Below are positions 1-10,233 of a stretch of DNA of 64,000 bases, piece after piece. The notes beneath the pieces are model-generated. The model did not search any database. It was not told where the DNA came from and worked only from the letters and a program-made list of their open reading frames with translations. The stretch covers positions 1 to 64,000 of the forward strand of contig SVQK01000057.1 of assembly GCA_015065385.1 (NCBI GenBank), given 5' to 3'. Numbering within the stretch: the first letter of the stretch is position 1; the number at the start of each line of letters is the position of its first letter. Origin of the DNA: Oscillospiraceae bacterium. GTDB lineage: Bacteria; Bacillota; Clostridia; Oscillospirales; CAG-272. Position numbers and translations under genes: made by a program.

Positions 1-137
1 AAGCTGAAGCTTTGGTACACCAATATAGCCATCCAACCTTATCAGAGTTATCGCACGCGAGCTCATCGCACGGCGATTCGCACCCTACATGAAGCGATCA
101 AAACCCATACAGTTTAGCTTTTTAGGCTGAGAATAGT
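1..137 (+). mobile_element. IS-end remnant with 3' end of an unidentified ORF
   Basis: An open frame enters from the left edge and stops at 115-117; its last 38 residues include IQPYQS and a basic RTRAHRTAIR stretch. The DNA from about 26 to 137 aligns, in inverted orientation, with 31028-31165 (shared ATCCAACCTTATCAGAGT, then CGCACGCGA, GCGATCAAAA and a tail GAGAA-AGTAT). Two diverged copies of the same non-unique end suggest a mobile element. It is lower in GC than the adjoining amt gene. The family cannot be named from this fragment. Confidence 0.55.
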
Positions 138-200
138 ATGAAAAGCGACTGTTCAGGTGTGAATCGAACCGGGAAATATATCTGTTTAGGAAATCAAATC

Positions 201-1922
201 ATGACATACTCATCCGTCAACACCATCTGGGTCCTGCTCGGCGCGGCCCTCGTCTTCTTCATGCAGGCCGGATTTTCCATGTGCGAGGCCGGCTTCACCA
301 GAGCCAAGAACACCGGCAACATCCTCATGAAGAACCTCATGGATTTCTGTATCGGCACCCCGGCGTTCTGGCTCGTGGGCTTCGGCATCATGTTCGGCTC
401 GGGAACGGCGCTCTTCGGGCGGATCGATCCCTTCATTCTGGGCGATTACGGCCACATCCTTCCCGCGGGCGTTCCGCTCTGGGCGTTTGCCATTTTCCAG
501 ACCGTCTTCTGCGCGACCTCGGCGACCATTGTGTCCGGGGCCATGGCGGAGCGGACGAAGTTCTCGGCGTACTGCATCTATTCTCTCTGCATTTCGCTCT
601 TCATCTACCCCGTCTCCGGGCACTGGATCTGGGGCGGCGGCTGGCTTTCCGCGCTCGGGTTCCACGATTTCGCGGGCTCGGCCTGCGTGCACATGGTCGG
701 CGGCGTCTGCGCGTGCATCGGGGCGGCGATCCTCGGACCGCGCATCGGCAAGTACGGGCGCGACGGCAAGCCGAAGGCGATCCTCGGCCACAATCTGACC
801 GTCGCCGCGCTCGGCGTGTTCATCCTCTGGTTCTGCTGGTTCGGCTTCAACGGCGCGTCCACCGTCGGGATGGATTCAGACGAGCTGGTCGTCTCCGCGG
901 GGCTGGTCTTCTTCAACACCAATCTCTGCGCTGCCGTCGCCTGCTGCACGACGCTGGCGGTGACGTGGATCCGCTACAAAAAGCCCGACGTCTCCATGAC
1001 CTACAACGCGGCTCTGGCGGGGCTGGTCGGGATCACGGCGGGATGCGACGCGGTCTCTCCCGTCGGCTCGGCGGTCATGGGCCTGATTTTCGGCGCGGTG
1101 ATCGTCTTCTCCGTGGAGTTCTTCGACAAAATCGCAAAGATCGACGATCCGGTCGGCGCGATCTCCGTCCACGGGATCTGCGGCGCGCTCGGCACGATCC
1201 TCACGGGCTTCTTCGCAACGGGCGTCTCCACCGAAAAGGGCGTCTTCTACGGCGGCGGATTTCATTTCCTCGGCGTGCAGGCGCTCGGCGTCGTCTCCGT
1301 GGCGGCGTATGTGGCCCTGGTCATCACCGCCGTCTTCTTCGTCCTCAAAAAGACCGTCGGACTCCGGGCCGATCCCGCGGATGAGATCCAGGGCCTCGAC
1401 GTTTCGGAGCACGGGCTTCTCACCGCGTACGCCGGATTTGCCATGTCGCCGGACACCTCTTCCGCGGACGGCGAACCCTCTCCCGCTCCCGTGGTCGTAT
1501 CGGGCGACACCCCGCCGGCGGAGGCCGTGACGGTGCACCGGGTCCCCTCATTTGAAGAGGGCAGGCCGAAATTCACCAAGGTCGAGATCATCTGCAAGGA
1601 GAGCCGGTTCGAATCGCTGAAAAACGCCATGACCGACCTCGGCATCACGGGCATGACGGTCTCCCACGTCCTCGGCTGCGGGCAGCAGAAGGGGAGGACG
1701 GAATACTACCGCGGCGTAGCGGTCGAAGCGACGCTGCTCCCGAAGGTGCAGGTGGATATCGTGGTGTCGAAGATCCCGGTGCGCGCGGTGATCGAGACGG
1801 CGAAGAAGGTCCTCTACACCGGCCATATCGGCGACGGCAAGATCTTCGTCTATGACGTCGAGAATGTTGTGAAGGTGCGCACGGGCGAGGAAGGTTACGA
1901 CGCCCTGCAGGACGTGGAGTAA
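201..1922 (+). CDS. amt: Ammonium transporter fused to a C-terminal PII domain
   Basis: Amt/Mep channel for NH4+/NH3 across the cytoplasmic membrane, 573 residues, about 11 membrane segments in the first 410. The twin channel histidines are visible in the contexts SACVHMVGG and AISVHGICG, with the family motif TIVSGAMAER. After a Pro/Ser/Ala-rich linker, residues about 455-573 form a complete GlnB/GlnK-like PII domain (GITGMTV, GRTEYYRG, TGHIGDGKIFVYDV, RTGEE). PII normally gates Amt in trans; here it is tethered. The T-loop tyrosine that is uridylylated in E. coli GlnB (Tyr51) is Val. ATG 201 is preferred over 138 because AGGA lies just upstream and the protein then starts at the first membrane helix. 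asnB follows after 13 bp. No convincing promoter is seen between the IS remnant and the gene. Confidence 0.93.
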   Translation: MTYSSVNTIWVLLGAALVFFMQAGFSMCEAGFTRAKNTGNILMKNLMDFCIGTPAFWLVGFGIMFGSGTALFGRIDPFILGDYGHILPAGVPLWAFAIFQTVFCATSATIVSGAMAERTKFSAYCIYSLCISLFIYPVSGHWIWGGGWLSALGFHDFAGSACVHMVGGVCACIGAAILGPRIGKYGRDGKPKAILGHNLTVAALGVFILWFCWFGFNGASTVGMDSDELVVSAGLVFFNTNLCAAVACCTTLAVTWIRYKKPDVSMTYNAALAGLVGITAGCDAVSPVGSAVMGLIFGAVIVFSVEFFDKIAKIDDPVGAISVHGICGALGTILTGFFATGVSTEKGVFYGGGFHFLGVQALGVVSVAAYVALVITAVFFVLKKTVGLRADPADEIQGLDVSEHGLLTAYAGFAMSPDTSSADGEPSPAPVVVSGDTPPAEAVTVHRVPSFEEGRPKFTKVEIICKESRFESLKNAMTDLGITGMTVSHVLGCGQQKGRTEYYRGVAVEATLLPKVQVDIVVSKIPVRAVIETAKKVLYTGHIGDGKIFVYDVENVVKVRTGEEGYDALQDVE

Positions 1923-1935
1923 ACGGAGGTGTGCC

Positions 1936-3519
1936 ATGTGTTCCATCATGACCTGTTATCAAAGCTCGACCGCCGCGGAGGAGTTTCTTGCGGGATTTGA
2001 CCGCACGAAATCCCGCGGCCCAGACGACTCGCGGATCCTCGAAGCTGATGGCATCCGCATGGCCTTCCACCGTCTCGCCATCATGGGACTCACCCCGGAG
2101 GGGATGCAGCCTTTCGAGCGGGACGGTTCCCTGCTCGTCTGCAACGGGGAAATCTACGGCTTCGGCGCGCTCAGGGAACAGCTCTCTGCAAAGGGATACG
2201 CGTTCGAGAGCGATTCGGACTGCGAGATCCTCCTTCCCCTCTGGTTCGAGTACGGGGCGGACATGTTCCCCCTGCTCGACGCGGAATTCGCGTGCGTGAT
2301 CTGGGACGGGCGGACGAAGGAGTTCATCGCCGCGCGGGATCCCATCGGCATCCGGCCCCTGTTTTACGGATACGGGCGGGACGGAAAGATCCTGTTCGCG
2401 TCGGAGGCGAAAAACCTCGTCGGGCTGACGGAAAGAGTGATTCCCTTCCCGCCCGGCTGCTATTGGAAAAACGGGGAATTCATCCGGTACCGCGACATCG
2501 CAAAGCCCGAAACGGTCATCCGGGACGATCTTGACGCCGTATGCCGGAATATCCGGAAAAAGCTCGTCGCCGGGGTGGAAAAACGCCTCGTCGCGGACGT
2601 GAAGGTCGGGTTCCTGCTCTCGGGCGGGCTCGATTCCTCCCTGGTCTGCGCCATCGCGCAAAGGAAGAGCGCGCGCCCGATCCGCACCTTTGCCATCGGC
2701 ATGGAAGGGGACGCCATCGATCTGAAATACGCCCGTCAGGCCGCGGACTTCATCGGCAGCGAGCACACCGAGGTCACGATGACCCGCGAAGAGGTGCTCG
2801 CGTCCCTCGAGACGGTGATCGCCCTGCTCGGGACATGGGATATCACGACGATCCGCGCGAGCATGGGGATGTACCTCGTATGCAAGGCGATCCACGAGAC
2901 GACGGACATCCGGGTGCTCCTCACCGGAGAGATTTCGGACGAGCTCTTCGGGTACAAATACACCGATTTCGCCCCCGATGCCGCGGCGTTTCAGGCGGAG
3001 GCGGAGAAGCGGATTCGGGAGCTGTACATGTACGACGTGCTCCGCGCGGACCGGTGCATCTCCGTCAACTCCCTCGAAGCCCGGGTTCCGTTCGGGGATC
3101 TCGATTTCGTGAAAACCGTCATGGCGATCGATCCGGAGAAGAAGATGAACCGGTACGGGAAAGGCAAATACCTCCTGCGGCGGGCGTTCGCCGAGGGGGA
3201 CTGGCTGCCTCCCGAAATTCTCTGGCGGGAGAAGGCAGCGTTCTCGGACGCGGTGGGGCACTCGATGGTGGACGACTTGAAGGAGTACGCCGAGGGGCTC
3301 TATTCCGACGAAGAATTTGAAGAAAAGCGGAAAACGTTTTCATACTGTCCGCCCTTCACGAAGGAATCCCTGCTCTACCGGGAGCTCTTCGAGAAGCACT
3401 ACCCCGGCCAGGCCGGGATGATCCGGGACTACTGGATGCCGAACAAGGCATGGCAGGGCTGCGACGTGGACGATCCGTCCGCCCGCGTTCTGTCAAATTA
3501 CGGAGAAAGCGGAACATGA
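1936..3519 (+). CDS. asnB: Asparagine synthetase B (glutamine-hydrolysing)
   Basis: Makes asparagine from aspartate, ATP and glutamine in the cytosol. 527 residues, slightly shorter than E. coli AsnB. The N-terminal Ntn glutaminase domain keeps the nucleophile Cys2, but the usual MCGI start reads MCSI. Further glutaminase features are ARDPIGIRPLFY and VCNGEIYG. The synthetase half has the PP-loop SGGLDSS near residue 230 and GEISDELFGYKY. It ends with EARVPFGDLDFV and KYLLRRAF. GGAGGTG lies just upstream of the ATG. It sits between amt and carAB in the same orientation, so ammonium uptake and glutamine-amide use are probably co-transcribed. Confidence 0.93.
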   Translation: MCSIMTCYQSSTAAEEFLAGFDRTKSRGPDDSRILEADGIRMAFHRLAIMGLTPEGMQPFERDGSLLVCNGEIYGFGALREQLSAKGYAFESDSDCEILLPLWFEYGADMFPLLDAEFACVIWDGRTKEFIAARDPIGIRPLFYGYGRDGKILFASEAKNLVGLTERVIPFPPGCYWKNGEFIRYRDIAKPETVIRDDLDAVCRNIRKKLVAGVEKRLVADVKVGFLLSGGLDSSLVCAIAQRKSARPIRTFAIGMEGDAIDLKYARQAADFIGSEHTEVTMTREEVLASLETVIALLGTWDITTIRASMGMYLVCKAIHETTDIRVLLTGEISDELFGYKYTDFAPDAAAFQAEAEKRIRELYMYDVLRADRCISVNSLEARVPFGDLDFVKTVMAIDPEKKMNRYGKGKYLLRRAFAEGDWLPPEILWREKAAFSDAVGHSMVDDLKEYAEGLYSDEEFEEKRKTFSYCPPFTKESLLYRELFEKHYPGQAGMIRDYWMPNKAWQGCDVDDPSARVLSNYGESGT

Positions 3520-3577
3520 TCGCGGAACGCCGGATCCCCGCCGACTGCGGAGACAGAGGAAAACAGCGGAGGTAATT

Positions 3578-4666
3578 ATGAGTTTGCGCAAGCTCGTCAC
3601 CGAGGACGGGGAAATCTATACGGGAAAAGGCTTCGGAGCGGATCTGAGGGGGTGGGTCTCCCCTCCCTTCGAGCTGGTCTTCAACTCCTCCACCGTCGGG
3701 TATCAGGAGATCCTCACCGATCCGTCCTATACCGATCAGGGGGTGGTGTTTGCTTATCCGCTGGTCGGGAATACCGGGATCAACCGGGACGACGGCGAAT
3801 CCGGGCGTTTTGCCCCCTCCGCCGCCATCGTGCGGGAGGACTGCGCCGATCCGTCGAACTTCCGGTGCGAAGGGACGCTCGGCGGCGTGCTTGCCCGCTC
3901 CGGGGTTCCGGGGATTTCGGGGATCGACACCCGCCGCCTCGTGCGCTCCATACGCGACCGGGGCAGCCGCCGTGCCGTTCTCGCGGACGCGGAGATCCCG
4001 CCGGAGGAATGCGTCCGCCTGATCCGGGAAACACCCGCGCGGCACGATCAGGTGAGCCGGGTCAGCCCGAAGGAGGTCTCCGTCGTCCCTGCCGAAGGGG
4101 AGGAACGCCTCACAGTCGCCGCAGTGGACTGCGGGATGAAGGAAAACATCGTCCGCTCCCTCTGCCGCCTCGGATGCCGGGTGATCCGCGTGCCGTACGA
4201 TACCACCGCGGAGGTGATCGCGTCTTTCCACCCGGACGGCGCGCTCTTCTCGAACGGCCCCGGAGACCCCGAAGACGTGCCGGAAACGATCGGGACCGCG
4301 CGGGAGCTTCTCGGACAGCTTCCGGTCTTCGGGATCTGCCTCGGGCATCAGATCCTCGCGCTGGCGTCGGGAGCGAAGACCTACAAAATGAAATTCGGGC
4401 ACCGCGGCGGGAACCACCCGGTGAAAAACCTTCTGACCGGAAAGATCGGGATCACGTCGCAGAACCATTCCTATGCCGTGGATCTCTCCTCCGTCGCGGG
4501 GACCGGGCTGAGCGTCACCCATATCAACCTGCTCGACGGGACGGCGGAAGGGCTGGCCTGTCCCGAAAAGCGCATGTTTTCCGTGCAGTTCCACCCCGAG
4601 AGCGCGCCGGGGCCGGAGGACAGCACGGCTTTGTTCGACGAATTCATCCGCATGATGAAATCATGA
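3578..4666 (+). CDS. carA: Carbamoyl-phosphate synthase small (glutaminase) subunit
   Basis: Hydrolyses glutamine and channels ammonia to CarB for carbamoyl phosphate, the start of pyrimidine and arginine synthesis. 362 residues, normal for the family. The N-terminal CPSase small-chain domain includes FNSSTVGYQEILTDPSY and GISGIDTRRLVR. The class I glutaminase domain has the nucleophile in GICLGHQ (Cys254) and the His/Glu pair in VQFHPES. The ATG follows GGAGGTAATT. carB begins 17 bp after the stop. A 58-bp gap to asnB shows no terminator. Confidence 0.96.
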   Translation: MSLRKLVTEDGEIYTGKGFGADLRGWVSPPFELVFNSSTVGYQEILTDPSYTDQGVVFAYPLVGNTGINRDDGESGRFAPSAAIVREDCADPSNFRCEGTLGGVLARSGVPGISGIDTRRLVRSIRDRGSRRAVLADAEIPPEECVRLIRETPARHDQVSRVSPKEVSVVPAEGEERLTVAAVDCGMKENIVRSLCRLGCRVIRVPYDTTAEVIASFHPDGALFSNGPGDPEDVPETIGTARELLGQLPVFGICLGHQILALASGAKTYKMKFGHRGGNHPVKNLLTGKIGITSQNHSYAVDLSSVAGTGLSVTHINLLDGTAEGLACPEKRMFSVQFHPESAPGPEDSTALFDEFIRMMKS

Positions 4667-4683
4667 AATGACGGAGGCGTTCC

Positions 4684-7600
4684 ATGCCGAAAAGAACTGA
4701 CATTCACACAATCATGGTGATCGGCTCCGGCCCCATCGTCATCGGGCAGGCAGCGGAGTTCGACTACGCGGGGACGCAGGCCTGCCTTGCCCTGAAAGAG
4801 GAGGGCTACGGGGTGGTGCTCGTCAACTCCAATCCCGCGACGATCATGACGGACACGGAGATCGCCGACCGGGTGTACATGGAGCCTCTGACCCTCGAAT
4901 TCGTCGCCCGGATACTGCGCACCGAACGCCCGGACGCCATTCTTCCCTGGATCGGCGGGCAGGTCGGGCTGAACCTCGCCATGCAGCTGGAAAAGAAGGG
5001 CATCCTCAGAGAGTGCCGGGTGGAACTGCTCGGGACGAAAAGCGCGTCCATCGAGGCGGCGGAGGACAGGGAGAAGTTCAAGGCCCTCTGCGAATCCCTC
5101 GGAGAACCGGTCCTTCCCTCGGACGTCGCCCGCAGCGCGGAGGAAGGAGCGGCCATCGCGGAGAAGATCGGCTATCCGGTCGTCCTCAGGCCCGCGTTCA
5201 CTCTCGGCGGCACAGGCGGGGGATTTGCCGAAAACGAAGAGGAGCTTCTTCCCCTGATCCGCCGCGGGCTGGAGCTGTCCCCCGTCTCCGAGGTGCTCGT
5301 CGAAAAGAGCGTGAGGGGCTGGAAGGAAATCGAATTCGAGGTCATGCGGGACAGAAACGACACCGCCGTCGCCGTCTGTTCGATGGAGAACATCGATCCC
5401 GTCGGCGTGCACACGGGGGATTCCGCGGTCGTCGCGCCGTGCCAGACCCTCGCCAACCGGGAGTTTCAGATGCTCCGCTCGGCGGCCCTCAGAATCATCC
5501 GGGCGCTCGGGATCGAGGGGGGATGCAACGTGCAGTTCGCGCTGGATCCGGCCTCGTTCCGGTACGCGGTGATCGAGGTCAACCCCCGCGTGTCCCGCTC
5601 CTCCGCCCTCGCGTCCAAGGCGACCGGCTATCCCATCGCCCGGGTGTCCGCCAAGATCGGCGTCGGCATGACTCTTGACGAGATCCCCCTTGCCAACACC
5701 CCGGCGTCCTTCGAGCCGACGCCCGATTACGTCGTGACGAAGCTGCCCCGCTTCCCCTTCGACAAGCTCCCCGGCGCGGACCGCACCCTCGGCACCCAGA
5801 TGAAGGCCACGGGGGAGGTCATGAGCGTGGGGCGGACCTTCCCGGAAAGCCTGCTCAAAGCCGTGCGTTCCCTCGAAACGGGGCATATTCACCTGTATTC
5901 GGACAAGCTCGCGGCGAAGACGACGGAAGAGCTCTGCGCGTTCATCACGGACGCGACGGACGAGCGGCTTTTTGCGCTGGCGGAACTGCTCCGGCGGGGA
6001 GAATCGGTCGGAAAACTGCATTCGCTCACCGGGATCGACACCTTTTTCCTCTCGCAGATGAAGCGGATCACGGACTTCGAGACGGTCCTCGCCAAAAACC
6101 CCTTCGGTCCGGCCCAGCTGGGGAAAGCGAAGCGCATGGGATTTGCGGACAAAACGGTCGCCGGGCTCTGGAAGACGGACGAGGCGGCGGTGAGAGCCCT
6201 GCGGGTGAAAAACGGGATCCTGCCGGTCTACAAGATGATCGACACCTGCGCGGCGGAGTTCAAAAGCTATGTGCCCTACTTCTATTCGACCTACGAGGAG
6301 GAAAACGAATCGGCCGTCTCCAACAAGAAAAAGATCCTCGTCCTCGGCTCCGGGCCCATCCGCATCGGGCAGGGGGTGGAATTCGACTATTCCACGGTCC
6401 GGGCGGTGGGAGCCATCCGGCGGGCGGGCTACGAGGCGATCATCGTCAACTCGAACCCCGAGACCGTCTCCACGGACTACACCTGCGCCGACAAGCTCTA
6501 TTTCGAGCCGCTGACGCCCGAGGATGTGATGAATATCGTCGAGCTGGAAAAGCCCTTCGGGGTGATCGCCACCCTCGGCGGACAGACAGCCGTCAACCTC
6601 GCCGATCCTCTGGCGGAGCGCGGGGTCCCTCTGATCGGGACGAGCCGGGAGGCCATCGACACGGCCGAAGACCGGGATCTCTTCGAAAAGCTGCTGGAAA
6701 CCCTCGGCATCCCACGTCCGGCGGGCCGCGCGGTATATTCGGTGGAGGAAGGGATCCGGGCGGCGGGGGAGCTCGGCTATCCGGTGCTCGTGCGCCCGTC
6801 CTTCGTGCTCGGAGGCCGCGCCATGCAGATCGTGGCGAAGGAAGAGGAGCTTCGCCGCTACCTCACCACCGCCGTGGAGATCGGGGAGGACAAGCCCGTC
6901 CTTGTGGACCGCTACATCCGCGGCAAGGAGGTCGAGGTGGACGCGGTGTGCGACGGGCGGGAGGTCTTCGTCCCCGGCATCATGGAGCTTGTGGAGCGGA
7001 CGGGCGTGCATTCCGGGGACTCCATCTCGGTCTGGCCGCCGTTCTCGCTGTCCGGCCGGGTGAAGGAGACGATCCTCGATTACACGCGCAGACTCGGACC
7101 CGCCATCGGGATCGTGGGGCTGTTCAACATCCAGTTCATCGTCACGCCGGAGGACGAGGTCTTCATCATCGAGGTCAATCCCCGCTCGTCCCGCACGGTG
7201 CCCTTCCTGTCGAAGGCGACGGGATACCGCCTTGCCGATATCGCGGTCCGGGCCATCCTCGGACACAGCCTCGCGGAACAGGGGCTCGGGACCGATCTTC
7301 CCCCGGAGAGAGGCAGAACCTTTGTGAAAGTCCCGGTCTTCTCCTTCTCGAAACTCGGCGGAGGGGACGCCTACCTCTCGCCGGAGATGAAGTCCACCGG
7401 AGAGGTGATCGGGTACGACGCGAAGCTGCACCGCGCGATGTACAAGGCCCTTGCCGCGGCGGGACTGCGGGTGCAGAACTACGGAACCGTCGTTTTCACA
7501 TTGGCGGACGAGGACAAGGACGAGGCGATCCCTCTGGCGAGACGGTTTTACGAGATGGGCTTCAACCTCGAAGCGAGCACCCTGACGGCGGAGGTCTTCC

Positions 7601-7863
7601 GGATGCACGGCCTGCCGACGCGGCTGCTGCGCAAGCCGAGCGAAGGGAGCCGGGAGATCCTCGACGCTATCCGCGCGGGGTATGTGAGCTACGTCGTCAA
7701 CACCCGGGCGATCCTGTCCGGCATGCACTTCGAGGACGGCGCGGCGATCCGTCGGGCGGTCACCGAGGCGGGGATCACGATGTTCACCTCGCTCGATACG
7801 GTGAAGGTACTCCTCGACGTGCTCGAAGAGATCACGGTCGGGGTGTCGGCGATAGACGAGTGA
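4684..7863 (+). CDS. carB: Carbamoyl-phosphate synthase large subunit
   Basis: Synthetase subunit, 1059 residues, full length. Two homologous halves are visible: each opens with an (V/I)LGSGP-(I)-(R/V)IGQ type motif (residues about 12-25 and 555-570, [10 protein letters not shown] and GQGVEFDYS) and has an ATP-grasp domain ending in [20 protein letters not shown] or [20 protein letters not shown]. The oligomerisation domain lies between them (about 400-545). The last ~130 residues form the MGS-like allosteric domain that usually binds UMP or ornithine. Partner of CarA directly upstream; GGAGG precedes the ATG. Confidence 0.97.
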   Translation: MPKRTDIHTIMVIGSGPIVIGQAAEFDYAGTQACLALKEEGYGVVLVNSNPATIMTDTEIADRVYMEPLTLEFVARILRTERPDAILPWIGGQVGLNLAMQLEKKGILRECRVELLGTKSASIEAAEDREKFKALCESLGEPVLPSDVARSAEEGAAIAEKIGYPVVLRPAFTLGGTGGGFAENEEELLPLIRRGLELSPVSEVLVEKSVRGWKEIEFEVMRDRNDTAVAVCSMENIDPVGVHTGDSAVVAPCQTLANREFQMLRSAALRIIRALGIEGGCNVQFALDPASFRYAVIEVNPRVSRSSALASKATGYPIARVSAKIGVGMTLDEIPLANTPASFEPTPDYVVTKLPRFPFDKLPGADRTLGTQMKATGEVMSVGRTFPESLLKAVRSLETGHIHLYSDKLAAKTTEELCAFITDATDERLFALAELLRRGESVGKLHSLTGIDTFFLSQMKRITDFETVLAKNPFGPAQLGKAKRMGFADKTVAGLWKTDEAAVRALRVKNGILPVYKMIDTCAAEFKSYVPYFYSTYEEENESAVSNKKKILVLGSGPIRIGQGVEFDYSTVRAVGAIRRAGYEAIIVNSNPETVSTDYTCADKLYFEPLTPEDVMNIVELEKPFGVIATLGGQTAVNLADPLAERGVPLIGTSREAIDTAEDRDLFEKLLETLGIPRPAGRAVYSVEEGIRAAGELGYPVLVRPSFVLGGRAMQIVAKEEELRRYLTTAVEIGEDKPVLVDRYIRGKEVEVDAVCDGREVFVPGIMELVERTGVHSGDSISVWPPFSLSGRVKETILDYTRRLGPAIGIVGLFNIQFIVTPEDEVFIIEVNPRSSRTVPFLSKATGYRLADIAVRAILGHSLAEQGLGTDLPPERGRTFVKVPVFSFSKLGGGDAYLSPEMKSTGEVIGYDAKLHRAMYKALAAAGLRVQNYGTVVFTLADEDKDEAIPLARRFYEMGFNLEASTLTAEVFRMHGLPTRLLRKPSEGSREILDAIRAGYVSYVVNTRAILSGMHFEDGAAIRRAVTEAGITMFTSLDTVKVLLDVLEEITVGVSAIDE

Positions 7864-7910
7864 AAATCAGAATTGAGAATGCAGAATTCAGAATTCCGGA
7901 TGACGGGCGG
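7864..7910. repeat. Short GAATTC-type dispersed repeat
   Basis: Just after the carB stop the sequence repeats variations of AGAATTGAG / CAGAATTC / AGAATTCC. Minus-strand translation gives the [11 protein letters not shown] pattern often produced by a dispersed intergenic repeat of Firmicutes. Only one copy is present in this window, so the repeat assignment rests on general experience, not on a second copy here. Confidence 0.35.
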
Positions 7911-7939
7911 TGGACAGCGGCGGGGAAATGTGGTATTAT
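7911..7939 (+). promoter_or_regulatory. Sigma-A promoter for dapF-dapL
   Basis: TGGACA at 7911-7916, a 17-bp spacer and TATTAT at 7934-7939. It lies about 55 bp before the dapF ATG, so the dap pair can be transcribed independently of carAB. Confidence 0.7.
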
Positions 7940-7992
7940 GATGACACCGTTCTTTATTCTGAAACCGGTATGAGGTTTTCGGGAGGACTTCG

Positions 7993-8787
7993 ATGAAATT
8001 CACAAAAATGCAGGGGCTCGGGAACGACTACCTCTATTTCTGGGGGGAGATCGCAAACCCGGAGGAAGTGTCGCGGCGATTGTCGGACCGGCACTTCGGC
8101 GCGGGCTCGGACGGGATCATCACGATCGGCCCGTCGGAAATCGCGGACTTCAGGATGCGCATCTTCAACGCGGACGGCAGCGAGGCGAAAATGTGCGGCA
8201 ACGGGATCCGCTGCGTCGGAAAGTACGTCTACGACAAGGGCTACACCGATAAGACCGCACTGCGGATCGAGACGCTTTCCGGCGTGAAGACGCTTCGGCT
8301 GGAAGTGCGGTGCGGGAAGGTGCGCCGGGTCGCGGTGGACATGGGCCGGGCGGTCGTCTCGGAGGATCTGACGCTCGAGATCGACGGGATTTCCGTGACC
8401 GTGACGCCCGTGAACGTCGGCAACCCGCACGCGGTGTGCTTCCTCCCGAAGGGGGTGGACTCCATTCCGCTCGGCGAGATCGGGCCGAAGATCGAAAAGC
8501 ATCCGGCGTTTCCCGGCGGCGTCAACGCGGAGTTCGTCTCCCCGGGGTCGAACGGCGGGCTTCGGATGCGGGTCTGGGAACGGGGCAGCGGGATCACCAT
8601 GGCCTGCGGGACGGGAGCCTGCGCTTCTGCGTCCGCGGCGGTGGCGAAAGGGCTTTGCCGGGCGGGGGAGCGCATTCCCGTTCAGCTCGACGGCGGGACG
8701 CTGGATATCGAGGTATCCCCGGACTTCGCCGTGACCATGACGGGGCCCGCGGAATTTGTCTATGAAGGAGAGATTTCCGATGATTGA
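7993..8787 (+). CDS. dapF: Diaminopimelate epimerase
   Basis: Converts LL- to meso-diaminopimelate for lysine and peptidoglycan. 264 residues. Both catalytic cysteines are present: Cys68 in KMCGNGIRC and Cys205 in MACGTGA. GLGNDYLYFW opens the N-terminal half, and NVGNPHAVCF marks the second lobe. GGGAGGAC precedes the ATG. Its stop overlaps the dapL start by 8 bp, so the two are translationally coupled. Pairing an epimerase with DapL is the expected short lysine route. Confidence 0.95.
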   Translation: MKFTKMQGLGNDYLYFWGEIANPEEVSRRLSDRHFGAGSDGIITIGPSEIADFRMRIFNADGSEAKMCGNGIRCVGKYVYDKGYTDKTALRIETLSGVKTLRLEVRCGKVRRVAVDMGRAVVSEDLTLEIDGISVTVTPVNVGNPHAVCFLPKGVDSIPLGEIGPKIEKHPAFPGGVNAEFVSPGSNGGLRMRVWERGSGITMACGTGACASASAAVAKGLCRAGERIPVQLDGGTLDIEVSPDFAVTMTGPAEFVYEGEISDD

Positions 8788-9964
8788 ACTGAACCCGCAC
8801 TACGCGGAGCTGAAGGATTCCTACCTGTTCCGCCGCATCGGGGCGAAGACGGAGGCATACTGCGCCGCCCATCCCGGGACGCGGCTTCTCCGCATGGGCA
8901 TCGGAGACGTGTCCCTGCCCCTCGCGCCCGCCGTGATCCGCGCCCTGCACGAGGCGGTGGACGATCAGGCGGACAAAGCGACGTTTCACGGCTATCTGCC
9001 CGAATGCGGCGCGCCGTTTTTCCGCGAAGCCGTGGCGGATCACTACCGGGGACGCGGGATCGCGCTCACGGACGGCGAGGTCTTTGTGTCGAGCGGGGCC
9101 AGCGACGAGCTCGGGGACATTCTCGATCTGTTTTCTCCCTCCTCCGCCGCGCTCATCATGGAACCGGCCTACCCCGCCTATGTGGACGCGAGCGTCATCG
9201 CGGGGCGGCGGATCGTCCGGCTTCCCGCGGGGGAGGGAAACGGATTTCTGCCAGCGCCGGACGATTCTCTGGACGCCGATCTCGTCTACCTCTGCTCCCC
9301 GAACAATCCGACGGGCGCGGTGTTTCCGCGGGAGCTGCTCGGGAGCTGGGTGGATTTTGCGAACCGGCGCGGCGCGGTGATCCTCTTCGACGCGGCCTAT
9401 GAGGCGTTCATCGAAGATCCCGCCCTCCCGCGGAGCATTTTCGAGATCGACGGAGCCCGGACCTGCGCCGTTGAAATCTGCTCCCTCTCGAAGACGGCCG
9501 GCTTTACCGGGACACGCCTCGGCTATACGGTGATCCCGAAAGACCTCACGCGCGGCGGGCAGAGCCTTCACGCCATGTGGACCCGCAACCGGACGACAAA
9601 GACCAACGGCGTGTCGTATATTCTCCAAAGGGGCGGCGCGGCGGTCTTCTCGGAGGAGGGACAGCGGCAGATCCGGGAGAACATCGCCGTCTACAAGCGG
9701 AACGCGAAAACCCTCATGCGCGTGCTGGATTCCGTCGGCGTTTGGTACACGGGCGGCAGAAACGCGCCGTACATCTGGATGAAGTGTCCCGACGGGATGA
9801 AAAGCTGGGACTTTTTCGATCTTCTTCTGAACGAGATTCAGGTCGTCGGCACCCCGGGCGAGGGCTTCGGCGCGTGCGGAGAGGGATATTTCCGGTTTTC
9901 GACCTTCGGCTCGCCGGAAGACACCGAGGAGGCGGCGGAGAGGGTTGTACGGGTGCTGGGGTAA
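8780..9964 (+). CDS. dapL: LL-diaminopimelate aminotransferase
   Basis: PLP-dependent class I/II aminotransferase that makes LL-DAP directly from tetrahydrodipicolinate, bypassing the acyl-blocked routes. 394 residues. Family marks are NPHYAELKDSYLFRRI at the N-terminus, YLCSPNNPTGAVF, and SLSKTAGFTGTRLGYT with the PLP lysine at Lys238. ATG 8780 is chosen over the in-frame 8756 because AAGGAG at 8764-8769 fits it and the N-terminus then matches the family. The final product feeds dapF, whose gene overlaps upstream. Confidence 0.95.
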   Translation: MIELNPHYAELKDSYLFRRIGAKTEAYCAAHPGTRLLRMGIGDVSLPLAPAVIRALHEAVDDQADKATFHGYLPECGAPFFREAVADHYRGRGIALTDGEVFVSSGASDELGDILDLFSPSSAALIMEPAYPAYVDASVIAGRRIVRLPAGEGNGFLPAPDDSLDADLVYLCSPNNPTGAVFPRELLGSWVDFANRRGAVILFDAAYEAFIEDPALPRSIFEIDGARTCAVEICSLSKTAGFTGTRLGYTVIPKDLTRGGQSLHAMWTRNRTTKTNGVSYILQRGGAAVFSEEGQRQIRENIAVYKRNAKTLMRVLDSVGVWYTGGRNAPYIWMKCPDGMKSWDFFDLLLNEIQVVGTPGEGFGACGEGYFRFSTFGSPEDTEEAAERVVRVLG

Positions 9965-10170
9965 TACGGATCTCAGGCTAACAGGGAAACGCGGCTTTCT
10001 TTCGGATGAAAGCTCGCGCAACAAGTTGAGCCGCCGAGGACTTCATGGGGGAGGGGGTAAAGGATAGGCTGATCTCCCCATACTCCGTACCTCCATCATA
10101 TCCCAACCCGCTCTGCTGCGGCACGCTTTGCCGTGCTTCGGTTTCGCTTCGACCACTACGCCGTTCTTTC
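9965..10170. other. Gene-free stretch after dapL
   Basis: About 205 bp with no credible ORF. It contains a small hairpin-like CGGCA-CGCTT-TGCCG around 10117-10131 and a short GCTCGC-CAACAAGTTGAGC string near 10011-10032 that faintly resembles part of the IS-end remnant at 31028-31165. No strong intrinsic terminator is seen. Confidence 0.4.
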
Positions 10171-10199
10171 TTGACTCCCCGCCGTCCGTATGCTATAAT
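10171..10199 (+). promoter_or_regulatory. Promoter of the restriction-modification gene
   Basis: TTGACT (10171-10176), 17-bp spacer, TATAAT (10194-10199). It lies 35 bp upstream of ATG 10234 and excludes the longer upstream reading frame as coding. Confidence 0.75.
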
Positions 10200-10233
10200 A
10201 GCCGCAGAATCGCAACAAAGGGGACGGGATCGT

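Noticed and set aside
140-180. tRNA T-arm-like GGTTCGATTC on the minus strand
   Set aside because: Flanks do not pair into a T-stem and no acceptor or anticodon arm exists.
138-200. Longer amt start at 138
   Set aside because: No SD before 138; the extra 21 residues are not family-like and lie next to the IS remnant. 201 has an SD.
10045-10233. Upstream extension of the restriction enzyme
   Set aside because: It crosses the promoter at 10171-10199.
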